Of a stretch of 64,000 nucleotides of DNA, positions 1 to 11,080 are shown piece after piece. Within the stretch, counting starts at the first letter, position 1; every line of letters begins with the position of its first letter. The stretch is from contig JAJEKV010000162.1 of NCBI GenBank assembly GCA_021234155.1, positions 525,449 to 589,448 of the forward strand, given 5' to 3'. Source of the DNA: Isoetes taiwanensis. Lineage: Eukaryota > Streptophyta > Lycopodiopsida > Isoetales > Isoetaceae. Position numbers and translations under genes: made by a program. Below the pieces are notes generated by a model. That model was not told the DNA's origin. It worked only from the letters and a program-made list of their open reading frames with translations, and ran no database searches.

Positions 1-419
1 AAAAAGGGGTGAAGAAAGGGTGAAAGAGGAAAAAGGAAAGGACATACAAAAATGAGAGAAAAGAGAATGTGAAATTAGAAAAATAAAAACATTGAAGGGG
101 AAAACAAAAAAATGAAAAGGAAGATGGTAGCAATAGAATAGTGGAAAAAGAAAAAAGATAAATGGTGGAAAAGGGGAAAGGGAAAAATAAAAATAAAATA
201 TAAAATCATGGAAAAGAAAAAGGAAAAAGAAATAAGGAAGGAAAAATGAAAATGTTATTATTATTAATCAAAAATCTTGCCTTCAACCAAAAAAAAAAAA
301 ATGTGGCCAAATCCTCTTAATTGTGTGATTTTAAGACGTAAATTGATTTAACAATGTGCTCCAGAGTGTATCATTTACAGTTTCTAGCTATGTCCAGCAA
401 CGCTGGGCTCCATTTCTAG
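1..419 (+). mobile_element. Helitron 3' part, purine-rich family (5' end outside window)
   Basis: Bases 1-240 are almost all A and G. They are followed by an AT-rich tail, a near-perfect hairpin GTCCAGCaacGCTGGGC at about 393-408, and CTAG followed by T at 416-420. A short hairpin just before CTRR, with insertion 5' to T, is the Helitron 3' signature. The last 110 bases match the reverse complement of 1053-1160, so this is the same family as the element at 1053-1549. No coding region; non-autonomous. Confidence 0.75.
253..301 (+). repeat. LINE-like 3' tail with poly(A)
   Basis: TTATTATTAATCAAAAATCT and then TTGCCTTCAACC run into an A-tract. The 1.7-kb retroelement at 45901-47614 ends with a very similar TATTAATAAAAAC...ATCTTGCCTTCAAAA tail. 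It looks like a severely 5'-truncated non-LTR insertion inside the Helitron. No target duplication could be fixed. Confidence 0.4.
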
Positions 420-1040
420 TACTTTATTAACAAGGTGCTGCGCACGGAGGGTTGCCCTCCATGGCCGGAGGGTAAAGTGGCTTAAATCATAGTTCAAAGT
501 ATGTTTTGACAACCAATTCAAATTGCTACTTCTAGACAATAGAATACTTGATACCATGACTTTACGGAAATTGGCTTGAAGAAATCTTTGGTGATCGGTA
601 TGGAACAAGTATTGCAAAAGCATAAGGACAAGTCTAATAGAGCAGATAATGCCACGGTTCTATTGCGATAGCAATAGAACTGACATTCCTTGGATGGGGA
701 CGTCCCTTTCTTTTTGTACCACCTATTTATTCTGCCTCTCTTCAGTTGTCTGCCATCGGCGTTATCTTGAGCTCAAATATGCTCAATGATTCATCACATT
801 TATCTTGAAAAAAGGCCATAGGGTAATAAATAGGAGATTCATTGACACTTACGCTATAGTAGAACTCCTCATCATGTCAAATATGCAAGGAAGAACCTAA
901 ATCATGCATAATAAAGGCTTTAAATAATCCTAAATTCTCTTTCAGATAAAATATGTGCATGCTCTGTGGATACTAAATAATATACCACAAATTATGCATC
1001 GGGAAAAATAGTACAAACATATACTTAGTCCAACCTAAAA
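420..1040. other. No gene recognised
   Basis: AT-rich unique-looking sequence between two Helitron ends. Open frames here are short and have no recognisable domain. Nothing else was seen. Confidence 0.5.
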
Positions 1041-3367
1041 CTATACTACATACTAGAAATGGAGCCCAGCATTGCTGGGCATAGCTAGGAACTAATACAC
1101 TGGAGCAAAGTGTTAAATGAATTCACATTCTTAAAATCAAACAATTAAGAGCATTTGATCATATTTCCACTTCCCCTTCTTTTTTTCCTTTTCTCTACCC
1201 TTTTCCTCATCCCCTTTTCAAGTTCCCTTTTACTCCTATCCTCATCCTTTCCATCTTCTCCTTTTTGTAGTGTCCTTTTTTTCTTTATTTTCCTTTCACT
1301 TTTTCGTGCTCTTTTTGCTTTCCTTTTTCCCTTTCTTTCTTTCCCTTTTACATGTGCCTTTTTGCCTTTCACTTTGCCCTTTTCTCCTCCCTTTTCTTTT
1401 TCCCTTTCATCTTCAGACATTAGAGTATGGCCAATCATGGTGGTGGGAAGTCGTGTGATAAATCTCGATCTTCGGATGCAATTAGATGATCTCAACCATC
1501 CAAATTAGGGTTTTCTTCATGACATACGCTAAAACTTTATAATATAAGATGTTATACCGTAAGTGCGTAGTGCATCGAGCCCTAATTTGAATGGCCGAGA
1601 TCATCTGGATGCATCCGAAGGCCTAGATTTATTGCACGACTTACCAACACTGTGATTGGTCATGCTTCAATCTCTTAAGGGGAAAGGGTAAATGAAAAGG
1701 GGAAAAAGGAAAAGGGAAGTGGAAAGAGAGAATGTGAAGGGCAAAAAGTCATGGAGAAAAGGGAAAAGGGTAAAAGGAAAAGGGAAAAGGGTGGGGATAA
1801 GAGGAGAGAAAAAGGCATGGAAAACGAAAAAGGGAAAGGGAACCTGGAAAAAGGGCACGAGGGAAGGAGGAAGAGATAAAGTGGAAAAGGTAAATGGAAA
1901 GGGCATGAAAAAAAAAAGGAAAGAGGAAAAGGTTGAAAAAAGGAGAAAATGAGGGAGAAAAAAAGCATGGAAAAGGGGAGGAGAAAAAAAGCATGGGAAA
2001 AGGAAGGAGCATGGGAAAAGGGGGAAAAAGAGAAGCGTTGAGGAAAGAGGAAAAAGGAAGGGACAAATGGCACAGGAAAAGGGAAAAAAAAAAGAGAGGG
2101 AAAGGGAAGGGAAAAAACGCATCAAGAAAAGGGGAAGAGTGAAAGGTTGGAAAAATGAGGAAAATGGAAGGGACAAGGGGGAACAAGAAAAGGATGGGGA
2201 GAGGGGAAAAGAAAAGGGGCATAGAAAAAGGGAAAGTGAGAAGAAAGAAAAAGGAAAGGGAAAAGGGGGAAAGGGAACCTAGGTAAAGGTCACAAGGAAA
2301 AAGAAAGAGGGAAACGAGAAAAGGGAAGGGAGGAAGGGCATGAGAGAAAAGGGAAGAGGAAAATGGTGAAGAAAGGGAAAAAAGAAAAAAGGGAAAAGAA
2401 AGGAAGGGTGGGAAAAAGAGGAAAATGAGTATAGGAAATAAGAGAATAAAACAAATGTGCAAAAGGCATGGAAAAAGAGAAAAGGAAAAGGAAAAGGAAA
2501 GGAAGGGAAAAAGTGCACGGAAAAGGATCGCAAAAAGGAGGAAAACGGAAAGAAAAAAAATCCATCAAGAAAAGGAAACGGGAAAAAGGGAAAGGGAAAG
2601 GGAAGCAGGGGAGTGATGGAGGGGAGGGAAAGGGAAAAAGGACATGAGGAAAGGAAAAGAGAAAAGAAAAAGGAAGGGTTGAAAGAAGGGAAAATTGCAC
2701 GGGAAGAGGGAAAGGGTGGGAAAAGGAGGAAAAGGAAGCACGGGAAAAATAGAAAGAAGAAAAGGGTGGGAAAAAGGGCATGGGAAAAGGGAAATAGAAA
2801 AGAAAAAAGAATGGAAAAGGGGGGAAAGAGAGAGAGGCATGGGAAAAAGAAAATGAGGAAAATGGAAAAGGGGAAGAGAAAACGGGAATATGGAAAAGGG
2901 AAAGAGGGAAAGGGTGAGGAGATGAAAAAAGAGAAGGTAAAAAGGGCATGGAAAACGGGAGGGGGAAAAGAAAAATGGAAGGGAAAAGGGCACACAAAAA
3001 AAGGAGGAAAAGAGTGGGAAAAGGAGGAAAAGAGAAGGGAAAATAGGCATGGAAAAGGGCGAAAGAGTAAAAGGTTGAGAAAAAAGGGAAGACATGGAAA
3101 AAGGGTGGGGAAAAGAGAAGGCATAAAAAAAAGAGAAAGGGGAAGGGAAAAGGGCAAAGAAAAAAGAGAAGAAGGAAAAGGTGGAGAAAGGAGCAAAAGG
3201 GAAGTGAAAAAGGTTATCGGGAACAGGGAAGGGGGAAGGAAAGGGATGGGAAAACAAGGAAACATGTGAGAAAGACGAGAAAAAAAAGGAAAAGAAAAAA
3301 AAAGTAGAGAAAATAAAAAAAAATGAAATGCGGGATAGAGCAAAAGGGAAAAAGGAAAGGGATAGGG
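1041..3367 (+). mobile_element. Purine-rich Helitron, interrupted and 3'-truncated
   Basis: From 1550 the sequence TGTTATACCGTAAGTG, then AGCCCTAATTTGAATGGC and GAGATCATC, matches the 5' subterminal part of the intact copy at 41824. The missing first bases appear at 1041-1052 (CTATACTACATA), left of the element at 1053-1549, so this copy was split by that insertion. From about 1680 to 3360 the + strand is almost uninterrupted A and G. At 3323-3360 GGGATAGAGCAAAA matches the 3' part of the copy at 43700, but the hairpin and CTAG end are missing. The long ORFs (Lys/Glu/Arg/Gly one way, Phe/Ser/Leu/Pro the other) are low-complexity artefacts. Confidence 0.65.
1053..1549 (-). mobile_element. Complete short Helitron, purine-rich family
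   Basis: On the minus strand it starts TCTTATATTATAAAG at 1549, preceded by A. It ends with hairpin GCCCAGCaatGCTGGGC and CTAG at 1053, followed by T. Both termini and the A/T target rule fit Helitrons. The interior (1160-1410) is C/T on +, so A/G on the element strand, as in every other copy. It is 497 bp with no coding capacity. Confidence 0.8.
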
Positions 3368-4305
3368 CTTTTCTCACTGCATCCCAAAGCATTTACACAG
3401 TATAGCAAATTTTGTACTTGCATACCCCACAAACGAGGAACTTTACGTACGGTGTAGATTAAGGAATAAGGGGTGAATATGCCTATCCAACAGCTCTCGT
3501 TCCCTACGTCACCCCTCGTGTGAATATGCACCCAAACCAAAGGGGGTTTAAGGGGGATTTTAATTTAAATGTGTTGGACCCAATGGTTGTGTTAATTAAC
3601 GTCAATGGTAGTTATGTGTTGGTTGTTAATGTCAATGGTTGTTATGCGTTGATTGTTATGTGTTGGGGGATTTAATTTTTATATGTTGGATGTTAATGGT
3701 TTGTGTTGCAAAAAAAATTTTTTGGCCCCTTCGGGACCTTAAAGACATCAGCCCCCCCCCCGCGGGTGTGACAAAAATTTTAGAATTTAAACCAGAAAAA
3801 AAACTAGAATTCATTTGAGGCTTTCATCACCTGTAGCTTTTGAATTTCATCACAATAAAACAAATAGAACATAAGTAAAAGTTACCATAAAGATAGAGCA
3901 GATTGATCCCATTATTCTGAAAGTCATAAAGTTTGCACCAAAGTGGGAAACTTTTCTCCTTGTTAGCACAAGGATCTAGAAGCCTCAAAATCTAAAAATA
4001 CATGGTAATTTTTTGCAAGCTTCATTCGGAATGAGCCATAAAACAATATCCAGTAGCGCAATCCTGTATTAATCAACTGGTAGGATGTGAAAGCCTACCA
4101 AACCCGGCCGGAAAATTGCTGTTTTAGCATAGATAACTTAACCAAACATATCCATATCATACACTATCAAAAAGATCTCGGAGAGAGCTTTCTAACGCAA
4201 TAAAAATCATCTCAAATAGAGCTCTGGATCAAAAATTATTATAAGAAATGTGTTGCCGGCGGGGAAACTGTACTACATGCGCCCTTCAAGCCCTTCATGT
4301 GCCCA
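3368..4305. other. No gene recognised
   Basis: AT-rich sequence with a GT-rich minisatellite in its first part and a run of ten C at about 3754. No ORF of interest, RNA gene or clear transposon end was seen. Confidence 0.5.
3566..3715 (+). repeat. GT-rich minisatellite
   Basis: Loose tandem copies of a motif containing TGTTAATGTCAATGG and TTGTTATGTGTTGG. Copies differ by substitutions and small indels. Confidence 0.6.
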
Positions 4306-4484
4306 TTATGCACCACACACACAAAAAGAGGGCTTTTGTTGTGACCCATTGGTTGTTGACCATTATGCACCACACGCACAAAAAGGAGCTTTTGTTGTGA
4401 GCCATTGATTTTAGCCTTTTTTTTTCCAATGGTCAACAACCAATGGCTCACAACAAAAGCCCTTTTTTTGTGCGTGTGGTAACA
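4306..4484. repeat. Two direct copies and one inverted copy of a ~50-bp motif
   Basis: The motif ACCACACGCACAAAAAGG followed by GCTTTTGTTGTGAGCCATTG occurs twice in + orientation (4309-4367, 4367-4412) and once inverted (4427-4482). The last two can fold into a hairpin with a short pyrimidine-rich loop. No transposase or terminal signature was seen. Confidence 0.75.
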
Positions 4485-4550
4485 TCCATTTGAATACATC
4501 ACGAAATCATAGGAAAACCTTAGTGAAAAGCGTACAAAAACACAAAGAAA

Positions 4551-5004
4551 ACCCCCTGTTATTTTGCTACATATTCTAAACGAGGTGCACCCTGGACTAC
4601 CACAGTCGTCGGATCTGTCAATCCGACGGCCCAGACTGTATGTTGGAGCCTCTGGACACCTCTCGTTTCGATTATGCTCAATTATGATTGGGGACGCCTA
4701 TGATTTTAAGATGTCGAATACGAGTTTGCCTAAGGTTTTGATGGTATATCGAGCCTCTATACGGTTTCGCTTAAGCTTTTAGAATATGAAATACGGGGAT
4801 TCGAACCTCTACCAAAATAACTCAATGTCCTAATAAGACTACTTTAACCAATCTAACCAGTGAGCTAATGTGACTATTTTTTATCTTAAATCTATGTTTT
4901 TTTTTATAATAACCCATTGAATTGTTTTAGGGATATGGTCTATGATTTCAAGAATTATATCTATATCAAATCCCCCTGGAACCCCCTGTTATTTTGCTAC
5001 ATAT
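4551..5004. repeat. Insertion-like segment between 24-bp exact direct repeats
   Basis: The 24 bases starting ACCCCCTGTTATTTTGCTAC occur at 4551-4574 and identically at 4981-5004. The enclosed ~406 bp could be an inserted element with a long target duplication, or one period of a local duplication. It includes the tRNA-like stretch at 4791-4875. Confidence 0.55.
4791..4875 (-). repeat. tRNA-derived SINE-like head
   Basis: Minus strand shows an A-box-like TAGCTCACTGGTTAG and, about 60 bases on, GGTTCGAATCC, an exact Pol III B box. The spacing is longer than in a normal tRNA and the arms do not pair as a cloverleaf. A tRNA-derived SINE or decayed tRNA is more likely than a functional gene. Confidence 0.4.
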
Positions 5005-5049
5005 ACAGGCTCTCAACTTATGCCCAGCAACGCTGGGCACCATTACTAG
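5005..5049 (+). mobile_element. Helitron 3' terminus (remnant)
   Basis: CTCAACTTATGCCCAGCAAC and CGCTGGGCACCATTACTAG, followed by T, equal the end of the intact Helitron at 43890 over about 36 bases. The body upstream is not purine-rich, so only the end, or a divergent element, is left. Confidence 0.65.
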
Positions 5050-6080
5050 TTGTTTATATTTCTATAACAATTATACTTTAAATTTAAAGATAAAGTTATA
5101 TAATTAGAACTTGTAAAAATTATAAGTAGCTTGAAATAAAAAATTAAACATGACATGTAATCTTAAAATGATACCCCAGTCTATTATATCTGAATAAGTC
5201 CAAGTTTTGTTGAATATGTCATTATGGGTTCTTTCGTCCTTGATGATGCTAGTGAGAGTGCCGAATTTGAGCAAGTTGGGAACATGGTTCCAGCTTCTTT
5301 TTTTACTCCATCCTTTGTGGCAGAGCCCTGAAATGTTTCTTTGTTGCTTTGACAGAATAGAGGTTGGAAATGAGTGTCACCAATATGTCTATATCCAGTG
5401 TTTTTGCTAGAAAATATTGTGAGTATTTTTGCTGGAAATTAGTGTCACCACTTTGTTTATATACAATGTTAGTGTTTTTGCTGGAAATTACTGTCACCAG
5501 TTTGTGTATATGCAATCTTTTAATCAATCTTAACGCATATTGTACACTTGCTCTGGAAATTAATGTGAGCGATATACATATGCAGTGTTTTTGTTACCTT
5601 TATTGGTTTTCTCTTATTTGTTGCGACTATTAACATCAAAAACACTGTTGCGTCTATTATAGGGCCGTGTGTTGGCTGAAGTGCAACAGTAAGATATTGA
5701 AAGTTGAGAATAAAAATAAATGAATCAAGTTGTACCTTGAAAATAAATGAATCAAGTTGTACCTTGATTTTTTTTTAGTTTTTGTGTATCTTCTATGTTG
5801 AACGTTCTAACTTGCAATTGGAAGATGAGGCTTTTTAGTAACACAAGCAGATGGGATATGTTATACGCTATGTATCTAGCTGTCTACAATGCAAATATGT
5901 TTATAGATGCATCCTTCACACTCACCCCGAATTTTGGTCCACTGTTGAAAAGTATAGTTTTCTTAGGTCCACATGTTCTTTATTTAGAGATTTCAAAAAA
6001 CCCTACATGTAGCCCTGTGGAGGTGTGGTTTTACTAACTAATGGTATTGTTTTTTAAGTGGTCAAGGAAGGTCCACTGTC
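5050..6080. other. No gene recognised
   Basis: AT-rich intergenic sequence. Short ORFs at 5207-5633 and 5795-6037 have no recognisable domain and overlap a local repeat. No RNA gene or promoter can be supported. Confidence 0.5.
5363..5590 (+). repeat. ~60-bp imperfect tandem repeat, 3-4 copies
   Basis: Copies of GGAAATTAGTGTCACCA followed by a TGTNTATATNCAATG block and GTGTTTTTGCTGGAAATTA. The period is about 60 bp and divergence is clear. Confidence 0.6.
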
Positions 6081-6084
6081 ATTT

Positions 6085-6390
6085 TTTTAAGGAGCTGTGG
6101 TTTTTGTTTTTTTAGGACGTGTGATTTTTTAAGGAGGTATGTTTTTGGTTAAATGGTTTTTTCTTTTGAGGTAGTGGTGTTTTTTAAGGAGGTGCAGTTT
6201 TTGGAGGTGTGGTTTATAAGTAAGTGTAGTTTTTTTTTTAAAGAGCTATGGTCTTTGTTTTTTAGGACGTGTGGTTTTTTAAGGAGGTATGTTTTTTGTT
6301 AAAGGGACTGTGGTTTTTTCTTTTGAGGTGGTGATGTTTCTAAGGAGGTGTAGTATTTGGAGGTGCGGTTTATAAGTAAGTGTAGTTTTC
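6085..6390 (+). repeat. Two-copy ~150-bp direct repeat, G/T-rich
   Basis: AAGGAGCTGTGGTTTTTG at about 6091 and AAGAGCTATGGTCTTTG at about 6241 start two parallel copies. Both pass through TTTTTTAGGACGTGTG, TTTTAAGGAGGTATG and GGTTTATAAGTAAGTGTAG. The motif AAGGAGGTG is repeated inside each copy. Transcription or function cannot be judged. Confidence 0.8.
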
Positions 6391-6684
6391 AAGGAGGTTT
6401 TTTCTAAAGGATGTATGGTTCTCTAAAGGGGTGTGGTATTTTAAGGTTCTTTATAGCCAATTTTGTAAGCATCATTATACAATCATTGCACTGCTCCCAT
6501 CCATATGACACCCCATAAAGTATTCATGTTGTCATTACATGCCATGTATAAAAATACAATATCTTATCTATTGTCCCTCTACCCCTCATGCTTATAGAAA
6601 ACTAGAATGCAAAGGCATTATGAAGATCCCAAAATTGAATTGAACTGAATTTAACTTTAACATCCATGGGGACCAACAAGTCTA

Positions 6685-6848
<164 letters not shown>

Positions 6849-7284
6849 CGTTGGCCACATCTTGACTTAGAGATGACGAGAGAGAATCTGAGAGAATACG
6901 AGAGATGAGAGATGGGGAGAGATGGGAGAGATGGGTGAGAGTGGGAAAACCCAACTCTCACCTCGAGATGATTCGCCCCTAACGGTAGTTAGGGCGTTTT
7001 CTGCCCACTAACCAAACAATTAGCCTTAATTTTCACGCACGAAAAACTGCCCTCAAATGTTTCCCACAATCAATACCGGGGCCATTTCCCTGTTTCTTGA
7101 TCTTCAAGGTCACTTATTCTTGCTACAAGTATCCAATTCCTCGAAGCAATTAGCCGATTACGATCCAGGTATTCATCCGATCACGCAGGCATTTTCATTA
7201 TGTTTTTTGTGCATTTGTTCATTAATTTCTGATCGGCAATTTCCTTTTGTGTCGTCCTTATTCCTGCAATTTCCTTGAATTCAG

Positions 7285-8478
7285 ATGTCTAAGGCCTCTC
7301 GATCTGCTTTGCCAGCAACCAGCAAGCCTTTCGTGCCTCCTCGGATTGAAAAAATGGCACCAAGAAGGACCCGGAAAATGACAAGCCGATCTCCATGGAT
7401 GTTCAATTGGAGACTAATTACGAGCCAATTCCGACTTCAAGACAGTCAAAAGAAAAAGAGATCCAAGCGTGTATTCAGCCAAATTCGGCACCCTCCAATA
7501 TTGTGAGTGAATCTTTAGAAACCGATTCTGCTTTGGCTATTGTTGTGCATGAGCAGGAAAATTCGAAAGTGATAGACACAAAGAATAGGAAGTCCCATGT
7601 GCAATGGACAGATCACGGTGTCTCCACATTCCTCAATCTCCTGAACGAGATGAAATTGGTAACCGGAGGCACCCTCAACCTCTCCAACACACAGTGGAGG
7701 GAAATTATGATGAAATTGCAGCCCTTTGTTGGGGGTTTAGTGGAGCCGAGACAACTAAAGAACAAATGGGATAAGCCGCAAGCTAAATTTAAAGATGAGA
7801 AGGAGGCTTGTAGCCATACGGAGTTCGAACCATCAAGTTGGCGATGGTATGACGAGAATGGAAGAAGTTAAATATGGTGTTACCTCGATAATCCAATACC
7901 GTGTCTTTGGTGATGATGGTGAATTTGGCAATGAAGCTTTCGAGGTCGCAGACTTGCATGCCAATTACTCGAAATCTTTCATGAATGATAGTTATTTTGA
8001 AATCTGTTGGAACAGATGCGAAGATTTGAAGACCAATTTGCTTGATCCACCCAATTCAAACAATGATGTTAACACGGGAAATCCAAGCAGTCCAGTGATG
8101 CCAGAAATTCCAATCAATAGGACACCCACAGGAAACCAGACAGATTCTTCAAGTCCTAGATCAGCAGCATGTAATCAGCCTGGAGTTTGTGGAAAACCTA
8201 CAAGTAGAAAGAAGTCCAGGTTGCAAATAGATGAGGACATTGCAATGGGAATATCACAGATGGCAAGCACATTTGGGGACACAGAGGTGAAGAAATTAGA
8301 TTTTCTGAAAGAAGAAAGTGCAAGAAAAATTGAGTTGGTCAGGGAATTGGAAACAATAAGATCTGCAAACAGTCTGAAAATTGCAGAGTCAATGGCTGCA
8401 ATGACTCAAAGCATATGTGAAATGACAAAGGAGACCTTGCTCGAAATTGCCAAACTTGCTGCCAAAAACAAGGAATAA
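7285..8478 (+). pseudogene. PIF/Harbinger accessory gene, Myb/SANT-like DNA-binding protein (frameshifted)
   Basis: The middle frame (7395-7871) encodes RKSHVQWTDHGVSTFLNLLN, then LSNTQWREIM and QLKNKWDKPQAKF. The three spaced tryptophans and the KNKWD motif are those of the plant Myb/SANT-like (Myb_DNA-bind_3) domain that accompanies Harbinger transposases. A downstream frame (7855-8478) encodes an acidic/Ser-rich linker and a charged helical C-terminus ending ETLLEIAKLAAKNKE. The ATG at 7285 lies in a third frame, so two frame changes (about 7400 and 7850) must be indels or unseen introns. In such elements this protein partners the transposase, which here lies 0.6 kb downstream on the other strand. 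Domain call is fairly sure; intactness is unlikely. Confidence 0.7.
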
Positions 8479-8676
8479 AGGTTCGTTTTCAGTTATTTGC
8501 TTTTTAGAATTTCTTTTTTGGAACTGTCACAAAATCATCCAGTATTCTTAAATATTAAAGAAGTCGTACAGCCCTATTATTTTAGCATTAAATATTGCCT
8601 TCTAGTCACAGTCATCCAAATTCGTAAAGGCTACTTAAGCTCCCTCCAATTCATGCACGCAAGCCCCTTCGACAAT

Positions 8677-9210
8677 ATGGAGAGAGTCGTGAACCGAAAG
8701 CGCCAACGCTCTCCTAGCCGAAGCTCCTCTTCTTCGAGTTCCTCTTCTTCGAGTTCCTCTTCTTCGAGTTCCTATCAAACTCCACCCACCACATCTTCAT
8801 CTTCCTCCGAGATGCCCTACTATTCTGACCATGATACCTGGCCTACCTCCAGTGATGAGGTTCTTCCAGACAGCAGTGGGGATTCTCAGCAGTTTAGTGA
8901 CCCGCCTGTCAGCTTAGAGAATATTTTTCAGGAAAATCAAGAAGACTCCTCTGACGAAGTGGAGCAAGAAGAAAGCGAGTTTTCATCTCCCACTGTCCAG
9001 CCAAGTGACCCTGAAGTTGAAGTTATGTCTCACAAGGTTATTCATGGCAGCTTCAGTAAGGAGACCATTTCATCTTTTATTCGAATGGGCATTTCCGTGG
9101 ATCAGGAGGTTTTGGAATGGGCAGCAAATTCTGCAAACAACCGTACAGGGCATATGGAGTGTGTATATTTGAAGCTACTGAACCTGTTCTTGTTACACAA
9201 ACATTTATAA
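8677..9210 (+). CDS. Ser-rich acidic ORF, unknown
   Basis: An ATG at 8677 opens MERVVNRKRQRSPSRSSSS, with a run of serines coded by about three copies of a 15-bp TCCTCTTCTTCGAGT repeat. An acidic stretch follows (SSDEVEQEESEF). The last third overlaps the antisense of the Harbinger transposase and is probably read-through. It may be a second accessory gene of the element, a host exon caught by it, or chance. No domain recognised. Confidence 0.3.
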   Translation: MERVVNRKRQRSPSRSSSSSSSSSSSSSSSSSYQTPPTTSSSSSEMPYYSDHDTWPTSSDEVLPDSSGDSQQFSDPPVSLENIFQENQEDSSDEVEQEESEFSSPTVQPSDPEVEVMSHKVIHGSFSKETISSFIRMGISVDQEVLEWAANSANNRTGHMECVYLKLLNLFLLHKHL

Positions 9211-9992
9211 AAAGTCTGCTATGTGTCACAATTCCTTGCATGAGACATGAATGCCTCTTATGTCTGCTGTAATAGTCTTCCCCATTGTCTTTTTTTTTGG
9301 GTTTCCTCCATAAAAAAATATGGGATCCGTCAACTGCACCATATATATTGGGCAACCCTGTTGCATCATGGAATTCCTTAATGCACTGAATTAATCTTGC
9401 ACCTGTAGGCATTGCAACAAAACGTTTGTAAAGCATTGTCTTCGAAGCCAAAACAAGCGTGATTTTCTTGGTATATTTACATGACCGTTGCTTTCCCAAC
9501 ATAAAATCTCTCGACCGACATGTAAGGGCATATCCCCGTGCAAGAAAATACGTAACCATAGCAACTTTCACGGGATCAACGGGGGCCTTACTTTAATACC
9601 AGGCCTGACAAGATAGGGCACAATTAAACCTACCAATCTCTCAAATGTGGCTCTCTTCATCCTGTAAAATTGGTGCCACATATCATCTTCAAAGGAAGCT
9701 ATACAATTCCATGCGTGGTTATCAATATTATCCCATTGTGTTCTCTGCCTTGGAGCAATCCAAAATCTTCTTGGTGGTCTTCTAACCCTGCTTGGAACCC
9801 GCGAACCATTAACGCCGCAGATCAAAAAAAAACATACCATTGTTGTCTTCTAAAACATCGCCATCGAACAGGTCATTGGATCTTCGAGCTCATTGAGTTC
9901 CAATAGCTGCAAACAAGATCTCTCAGAATGCAAATCCGAGTGTCAAAGCACGAAAAAGCATGGCAATCATACCAAGAATGACCGGATCCATG
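9077..9992 (-). pseudogene. PIF/Harbinger transposase (DDE_Tnp_4 type), incomplete
   Basis: From high to low coordinates: a short N-terminus (MDPVILGMIAMLFRAL, from 9992), a helix-turn-helix-like region (MWHQFYRMKRATFERLVGLI, 9840-9568), then LPNIYGAVDGSHIFLWRKP followed by YYSRHKRHSCLMQGIV (9571-9077). GAVDGSHI carries the first catalytic Asp of the Harbinger nuclease, and the YxxRKxxxS pattern follows as usual. The expected second block (GSxHDS) reads GSVASN, so the second Asp is lost. The third catalytic block is absent. At least one frame change at about 9570 separates the halves. It is convergent with the Myb/SANT-like gene, the standard Harbinger arrangement. A dead copy. Confidence 0.85.
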
Positions 9993-10035
9993 GTTTAGTG
10001 GCCGGAATCGAAAGAAAGGGGAGGGAAAACTAGAA

Positions 10036-10135
10036 ATGAATTATCCCACATTGCCCGCCGAACCAAGAAATACAGGCTTGAATATCCCACAATTTGGCGC
10101 CCGAATTGAACGTTACGATCGAATTATCCCACATT
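10036..10135. repeat. Harbinger subterminal repeats (possible transposase sites)
   Basis: GAATTATCCCACATT, GAATATCCCACAATTT and GAATTATCCCACATTTT occur at about 10038, 10079 and 10119, and TTTCCCACAATC lies at the left side near 7060. Repeated short motifs near element ends are typical transposase-binding sites. Terminal inverted repeats and the 3-bp target duplication could not be found by eye. Confidence 0.4.
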
Positions 10136-10320
10136 TTTCTCTCGTCGGGCCGGAATTGATGCGTGATCGAAAATCCGCAAACAAACAAAAATCATGCCAA
10201 TAACAGAGGCTGTTTAAGCCTCGAGACAATCGTCTCTCCCTCTCCTCCCAAAAAAAAAATTACATTTCGGGGAGGAACCAGTATGTGACGAGATGGATTT
10301 TTTACGAGCATGTGGGCCGG

Positions 10321-10432
<112 letters not shown>

Positions 10433-10526
10433 CTTTTTTTTTGCCTCAAATCCATTTTTTGAGCATATGCACATGATCTCAGGTCCCATTCAGATTTGCA
10501 AGAGTTGAAAGCACACAACAAAAACC

Positions 10527-11080
10527 TTATAGAAATCAGGATTCAAAAAATTATTTGTTGGTTTTTTTTTACAGTTCATTGAGAAAAAAATATATCCAAT
10601 TTCTCTCCATCACCTTAGTTCCAAATCAAGCCAAATTTCTTTCCACATGTTCCTACCACTTCTGCCTTCCTGCGCGTCGTTCATTGGAGGAATGTCACCA
10701 CCACTTCCGCCTTCCTGCGCGTCGTTCCTCTCCGTCCACCTAGGATTTGCATCAGGACTAGGAGTCCGAGTCTGTCTCCCTTGTTTTTTAGGTGTCCTCT
10801 CCTTATCAGAGGTCTCTCGCCTGTGTTTCTTCTTCTTCTTTTTCCCTTCGATTTCCTCTATCTCCCCTTCCCTTCCCTCTACATGTCCTGCCTTTCCTTC
10901 CTTCTGCCCTTTCCCGTCCCTTTCCTTGTCTTTCCTCATTTTATCCTTCTTTTCTTTCTTTTCCTTCTCAGGATCTTTGTGATCCTTTCTCTTACCTTTA
11001 CCCTTGCTCCATGCCCACTTTTCCTTCCTCGGTTTCACGGCCAACATCTTGATGTTGAGATGAGGAGTTTTTTACGGCTG
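10527..11080 (-). pseudogene. Captured Lys/Glu-rich gene fragment, copy 1
   Basis: On the minus strand one frame runs through a very charged segment (KEKKEKKDK..., GEIEEIEGKKKKKKHRRETS), then TPSPDANPRWTERNDAQEG. A short internal repeat NDAQEGRSG is coded by a duplicated 24-bp DNA motif. The frame stops just after KEIWLDLELR, where AAG/GTGATGG could be a splice donor, and on the other side it flows straight into the 19-bp array. It looks like an exon fragment of a nuclear charged-linker protein carried by the repeat. No domain is recognised. Copy 1 differs from copies 2 and 3 near the array junction. Confidence 0.45.

Noticed and set aside
1145-3392. Long ORFs rich in Lys/Glu/Arg/Gly or Phe/Ser/Leu/Pro
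   Set aside because: They follow from the A/G-only composition of the Helitron interior, occur in several frames on both strands, and have no domain or codon signal.
4791-4875. Functional tRNA gene
   Set aside because: Good B box but wrong A-B spacing and no convincing acceptor or anticodon stem.
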